From an uncultured Collinsella sp. (GTDB lineage Bacteria > Actinomycetota > Coriobacteriia > Coriobacteriales > Coriobacteriaceae), in assembly GCA_902470925.1 (NCBI GenBank), contig CABRIF010000064.1, positions 1-13,821 on the forward strand: a DNA stretch of 13,821 nucleotides. The letters run 5' to 3'. How positions within the stretch are numbered: position 1 is the stretch's first letter; each line of letters begins with the position of its first letter. A program made the position numbers and the translations under genes. The notes under the pieces were generated by a model. That model was not told the origin of the DNA. It did not search any database and saw nothing but the letters and a program-made list of their open reading frames with translations. Below, in pieces: positions 11,601 through 13,821 of the stretch.

Positions 11601-13821
11601 GGCGGGCACCGTGGCAGGCGTGCGCGTTACCTGCGTGGTCACCGCGCTAGACGACGTGGCCGCGCTGCTCGCCTATTCCACCGCCACGCCCGTCGGTACC
11701 GCGCCGACGCTTCCCACCGCCCGCCCGGCCGTGCTGCCGGACGGCACCGTGATGTCGGCCTCGTTCCCGGTCACCTGGAAGATGCCTGGCGACGATGCGT
11801 GGAGCAAGCCCGGATCGGTGAGCGTGGAGGGCACCGCGAGCGTGTTCGGCCGCGACATGCCCGTGACCGCGACGGTGCGCGTGCAGGCCGAGCAGATCGC
11901 CATCGGCGATAACCTCGCGCTTGCCGGCAACGCGACGCTCATGGACGTGCAGCAGAGCGTCCCTGAGGGCCAGACCTCCGATTCGCTCGCGGCGGTGAAC
12001 GACGGCAAGACCGCGTTCGTGAACTCCGGCAGCGGCGGTTCCGACTTGCGTTGGAGCAACTATCAGTACGCGCAGGCTGGCAACCGCCAGGCGAGCATCA
12101 CGTTCCGCTACAACACGCAGATGCGCTTCGGGCAGGCGCGCGTCCACTTCTTCACCGACAGCTACACGGCCTATTTCCCCGACGCCGGTACCACCAAGCT
12201 GGCCATCTCCAACGACGGCAGCACCTGGACCGACGTTGCCGTGCGCGAGCAGATCGGCGAGGAGAGCGGCAAGGTGAAAACCTACACCTACTCCTTCGAT
12301 CCGCAGCTGGCCACCTACGTGCGCTTCACCTTCACCACGCCCGACCGCCAGGCGGCGGCGCAAAATCTCAAGCCGTGCATCGGCATCACCGAGATCGAGC
12401 TCATGGAGGCGAAGGGCAGCTACACCGTCAACGCGCAGGCGGCGCTCGCCGCGCTCAAGGTCAACGGTCTTGACGTGCCGAGTGCGGCGCTTGCCCGCGG
12501 CGAGTACGCCACGCGGGCGCTGACCGCCACGGTTGAGCCGACACCGGCGGGCAACGCCGCGGTGACCGTGCTGCCGGCATACAAGGACGCGATCAAGATT
12601 CTGCTGGAATCCGAGGACCACAGCGCGCGCGATGCGTTCACCATCCGGCTGAACACCGTGCCGGAGGAGCATCCCGAGGACCTGGATTACCCGTCGGGCA
12701 GCATGAAGGTGAGCGCCGGCAGCGAGGAGTTGCCCGGCACGAGCGCCGAGGGCCCCGTTGCGCTTGCGTTCGATGGCGAAGCGGGAACCATGTACCACTC
12801 CAGCTGGGCGGGTGCGGCGCCGGATAAGCTGTGGGTTCAGATGGAGCTCGCCGAGCCCACGACGATCGACGCGGTGCGGTATCTGCCACGCCAGGGCGGC
12901 GGCACGAACGGCATCGTGACGACGTACCTCGTGCAGTACAGCGAGGACGGCACGACCTGGAAGGACGCGGCGAGCGGCAGCTGGGACGCCGACGGTACCG
13001 ATTGGCACACCGGTGCGTTCGCCAAACCCGTGCGGGCGAAGTTCTTCCGCCTGAAGGGCGTGGAGACGCTGTCGCAGAATGCCGGCAAGCGCTTCATGAG
13101 CGCCGCCGAGATTCGGCTGCGCCGCGTGCCCGAAACGGTGGACATTGCGGACGCCGCGCAGGTGACCGTGGAGGTGCCTGCGGTCGTGACGGTGGACCGC
13201 GTGGATGCCGAGCACCCGGTGGGCCCGCTTGAGCTGGGCGCCCGTGTGCTGCACGGCGATCGGCAGCTCACCTACGGGGTGGATTACCTGGTAGAGGTCG
13301 ACGGCGGCACAGATGCCGGTCCGGCGACGGTTCGAATCGAGGGCATCGGCGCCTATTCCGGGTCGGTGGAGCGCAGCTTCGAGGTGCGCGTGGCGGAGCC
13401 GACACTCGAGGGGCTTTCGGTCCTGCGGATGCCGGATCGCGCCTCCTATGCGGCTGGGGATGCGTTTGACCCTGCCGGCCTGGTGCTTGGCCTGGCGTGG
13501 TCGGACGGCAGCTCCACCGAGCTCGCGTGGGCCCCGGAGGCCGGGATTGCGCTCGATCCGGAGGCCGGCGCGAAGCTGCCGGAGTCGTCCTCGCTGGTGG
13601 TGACGGCGAGCTACCAGGGCAAGCAAGCTACGTTCACCCTGTCCGTGGCACCTGCGCCCGGCGGCGGTGACCAGGGCGGCGATGGTGGTGATGGTGGCGA
13701 CCAGGGCGGGTCCGGCCAGCAGCCCGGCGGCGGCCAGGGCGGTTCGGGCCAGGGCCAGCAGCCCGGCAGTGGCGACCAGGGCCAGAAGCCGGGTGGCGGT
13801 GCCGGTGGCTCGGGGTCCGGC
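8647..13821 (+). CDS. Secreted multidomain GH2 beta-galactosidase-like enzyme (3' end outside window)
   Basis: The frame is open from 8647 to the window end (1,725 codons, no stop), so the protein is larger than shown. A signal peptide covers residues 1-45 (RRPLRR, then a hydrophobic core, AWA/AED cleavage site). Next come the GH2 sugar-binding jelly roll (about 83-215), Ig-like domain (222-350) and TIM barrel (355-665). The likely acid/base is Glu493 (SVGNEM) and the nucleophile Glu576 (GSETAS). A DUF4982-like domain (690-798) and a GH2 C-terminal Ig domain (807-918) follow. Then come two Big_4-type domains (928-1078), an F5/8-type C (discoidin) domain (1083-1258), a spacer, a second F5/8 domain (1345-1495), two more Ig-like modules (1500-1670) and a Gly/Gln/Pro-rich linker. 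Such enzymes release galactose from host glycans or oligosaccharides at the cell surface; an anchor motif is expected beyond the window. GGAGG (8636-8640) fixes the start. Exact substrate is uncertain. Confidence 0.93.
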   Translation, partial: MATMVQGAPWRVGGTRRPLRRGLAATLAVALGALALAGPPAAAWAAEDTAPTVRSRSDEQMSSDPEVVYVNTVADAATRTQGFSENWKFNLGDASGAEAPTFDDSAWEHVDVPHDYSINQEYTKSGEGESAYKLGGIGWYRKAFQVGEELSGKRVRIDFDGVYMDATVYINGQELGNHPYGYTPFSFDLTPYLKVGEQNVVAVRVNHQTPSSRWYSGSGIGRKVELTVTDPVHVARDGVRVTAPDLATNQAQVRTQLASTVQNDGDAAVSVVLKQTVFPRGGAADEAIGTVTTPAATVAPGASTRIDAELIAANPQLWDIEHPNLYTVRTEVVVDGKTVDTYDVDFGFRYFSYDANTGFTLNGRNVKIKGVCLHHDQGALGSVDTRAALERQVKILKEMGCNSIRTSHNTPSRELVDVCNEQGILLNEEVFDGWTSDKNGNVNDYARFFNKKMGDSKLVGADAEKSWAQFDLESSIARDANAPSVIMWSVGNEMITGASNAKFDATAHKNLLAWTKAADPTRPVTLGDNQLKSGAATYNPQDTHNAGGLIGINYADGSRYDSLHKAHPDWRFYGSETASAVNSRGVYSTQASQADAGGQQLTSYDTSCVDWGHVASQAWYDTITRDFVAGEYVWTGFDYLGEPTPWNGIQAGVQGSWPSPKNSYFGIVDTAGLPKDSYYFYQSQWNERVNTLHILPAWQSDMVMKGKDGKVPVVVYTDAPEVELFFTPKGSSEAQSLGRKKLTEKKTPAGYTYRIYEGEGADGTAHRNLYLTWQVPYADGTLSAKAYNEQGQELDTAAWSGRRSVTTAGAAARLAASVDRSQVTDAAGELAYVTVDVQDKDGNPVPNAADKVSVEVSGAAELVALDNGSSPDHTPYTSATRAAYAGRLVAIVRPVGTGEATVRATAPGLEPAEVKISVSAAPGAPASDAVESVRYARFHYVKTGTAPVLPERAEVRRADGTRTEEAVSWDAIPAGALDAPGAVTVAGTVAGVRVTCVVTALDDVAALLAYSTATPVGTAPTLPTARPAVLPDGTVMSASFPVTWKMPGDDAWSKPGSVSVEGTASVFGRDMPVTATVRVQAEQIAIGDNLALAGNATLMDVQQSVPEGQTSDSLAAVNDGKTAFVNSGSGGSDLRWSNYQYAQAGNRQASITFRYNTQMRFGQARVHFFTDSYTAYFPDAGTTKLAISNDGSTWTDVAVREQIGEESGKVKTYTYSFDPQLATYVRFTFTTPDRQAAAQNLKPCIGITEIELMEAKGSYTVNAQAALAALKVNGLDVPSAALARGEYATRALTATVEPTPAGNAAVTVLPAYKDAIKILLESEDHSARDAFTIRLNTVPEEHPEDLDYPSGSMKVSAGSEELPGTSAEGPVALAFDGEAGTMYHSSWAGAAPDKLWVQMELAEPTTIDAVRYLPRQGGGTNGIVTTYLVQYSEDGTTWKDAASGSWDADGTDWHTGAFAKPVRAKFFRLKGVETLSQNAGKRFMSAAEIRLRRVPETVDIADAAQVTVEVPAVVTVDRVDAEHPVGPLELGARVLHGDRQLTYGVDYLVEVDGGTDAGPATVRIEGIGAYSGSVERSFEVRVAEPTLEGLSVLRMPDRASYAAGDAFDPAGLVLGLAWSDGSSTELAWAPEAGIALDPEAGAKLPESSSLVVTASYQGKQATFTLSVAPAPGGGDQGGDGGDGGDQGGSGQQPGGGQGGSGQGQQPGSGDQGQKPGGGAGGSGSG
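13660..13821 (+). repeat. Gly-rich low-complexity coding repeat at the window end
   Basis: Imperfect repeats of GGCGACCAGGGC and GGCCAGCAGCCCGGC encode GGDQGG, GQQPGGGQGG and GDQGQKPGGG from about residue 1671 to the end. In surface proteins such linkers usually span the cell wall before an LPXTG motif or membrane anchor, which would lie just outside this window. Confidence 0.8.

Noticed and set aside
11647..13626. Antisense open frame of 659 codons opposite the GH2 gene
   Set aside because: The plus-strand frame encodes recognisable Ig-like and F5/8 domains. The antisense product is His/Arg/Gly-rich and has no motif or ribosome binding site.

Overview
The window is GC-rich bacterial DNA that looks like one end of an assembled contig. 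Positions 1-46 are not genomic: they match the Illumina Nextera i5/Read 1 adapter, so genuine sequence begins at 47. Several things suggest a gut-associated actinobacterium, most likely a member of the Coriobacteriia (Collinsella, Enorma or Olsenella type). These are the high GC, the strong GGAGG ribosome binding sites, the TAGACT-type -10 boxes, a large secreted GH2 beta-galactosidase-like protein and a helix-turn-helix/AlaA fusion. The taxon is an inference and no marker gene is present.

All six genes read left to right. At 282-2202 lie a promoter, a five-segment membrane protein of unknown function and rsmJ (16S rRNA G1516 methyltransferase), which is tightly coupled to it. At 2412-4453 lie a patatin-like phospholipase with a repetitive Pro/Ala tail and a LysR-type regulator that overlaps it by 4 bp. 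Positions 4454-5056 are a 600-bp intergenic stretch holding five copies of a 19-bp dispersed repeat, a duplicated promoter-like element and a leader made of four perfect hairpins. At 5057-6157 is a MarR-like winged-helix protein with an acidic N-terminus and a 158-residue RGG/FGGR tail, closed by a strong terminator. At 6400-8287 an AT-rich promoter with repeated TTGAAC operator-like sites drives an XRE helix-turn-helix domain fused to a complete AlaA alanine aminotransferase. Two more copies of the 19-bp repeat follow. From 8528 to the window end is a promoter and a very large secreted multidomain GH2 enzyme that is still open at 13821.

The two most interesting loci are adjacent. In the XRE-AlaA gene, a good Shine-Dalgarno sequence and ATG at the domain junction would release a stand-alone aminotransferase of 405 codons, the length I recall for E. 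coli AlaA. One gene could therefore make both a DNA-binding, PLP-binding fusion and a free enzyme, and inverted TTGAAC sites just upstream fit autoregulation. This would be a MocR-like arrangement built with a different DNA-binding domain. The gene before it pairs a nucleic-acid-binding-type protein (winged helix plus RGG tail) with a heavily structured leader whose loops are purine-rich, which suggests post-transcriptional self-control. Both ideas are inference from sequence alone.
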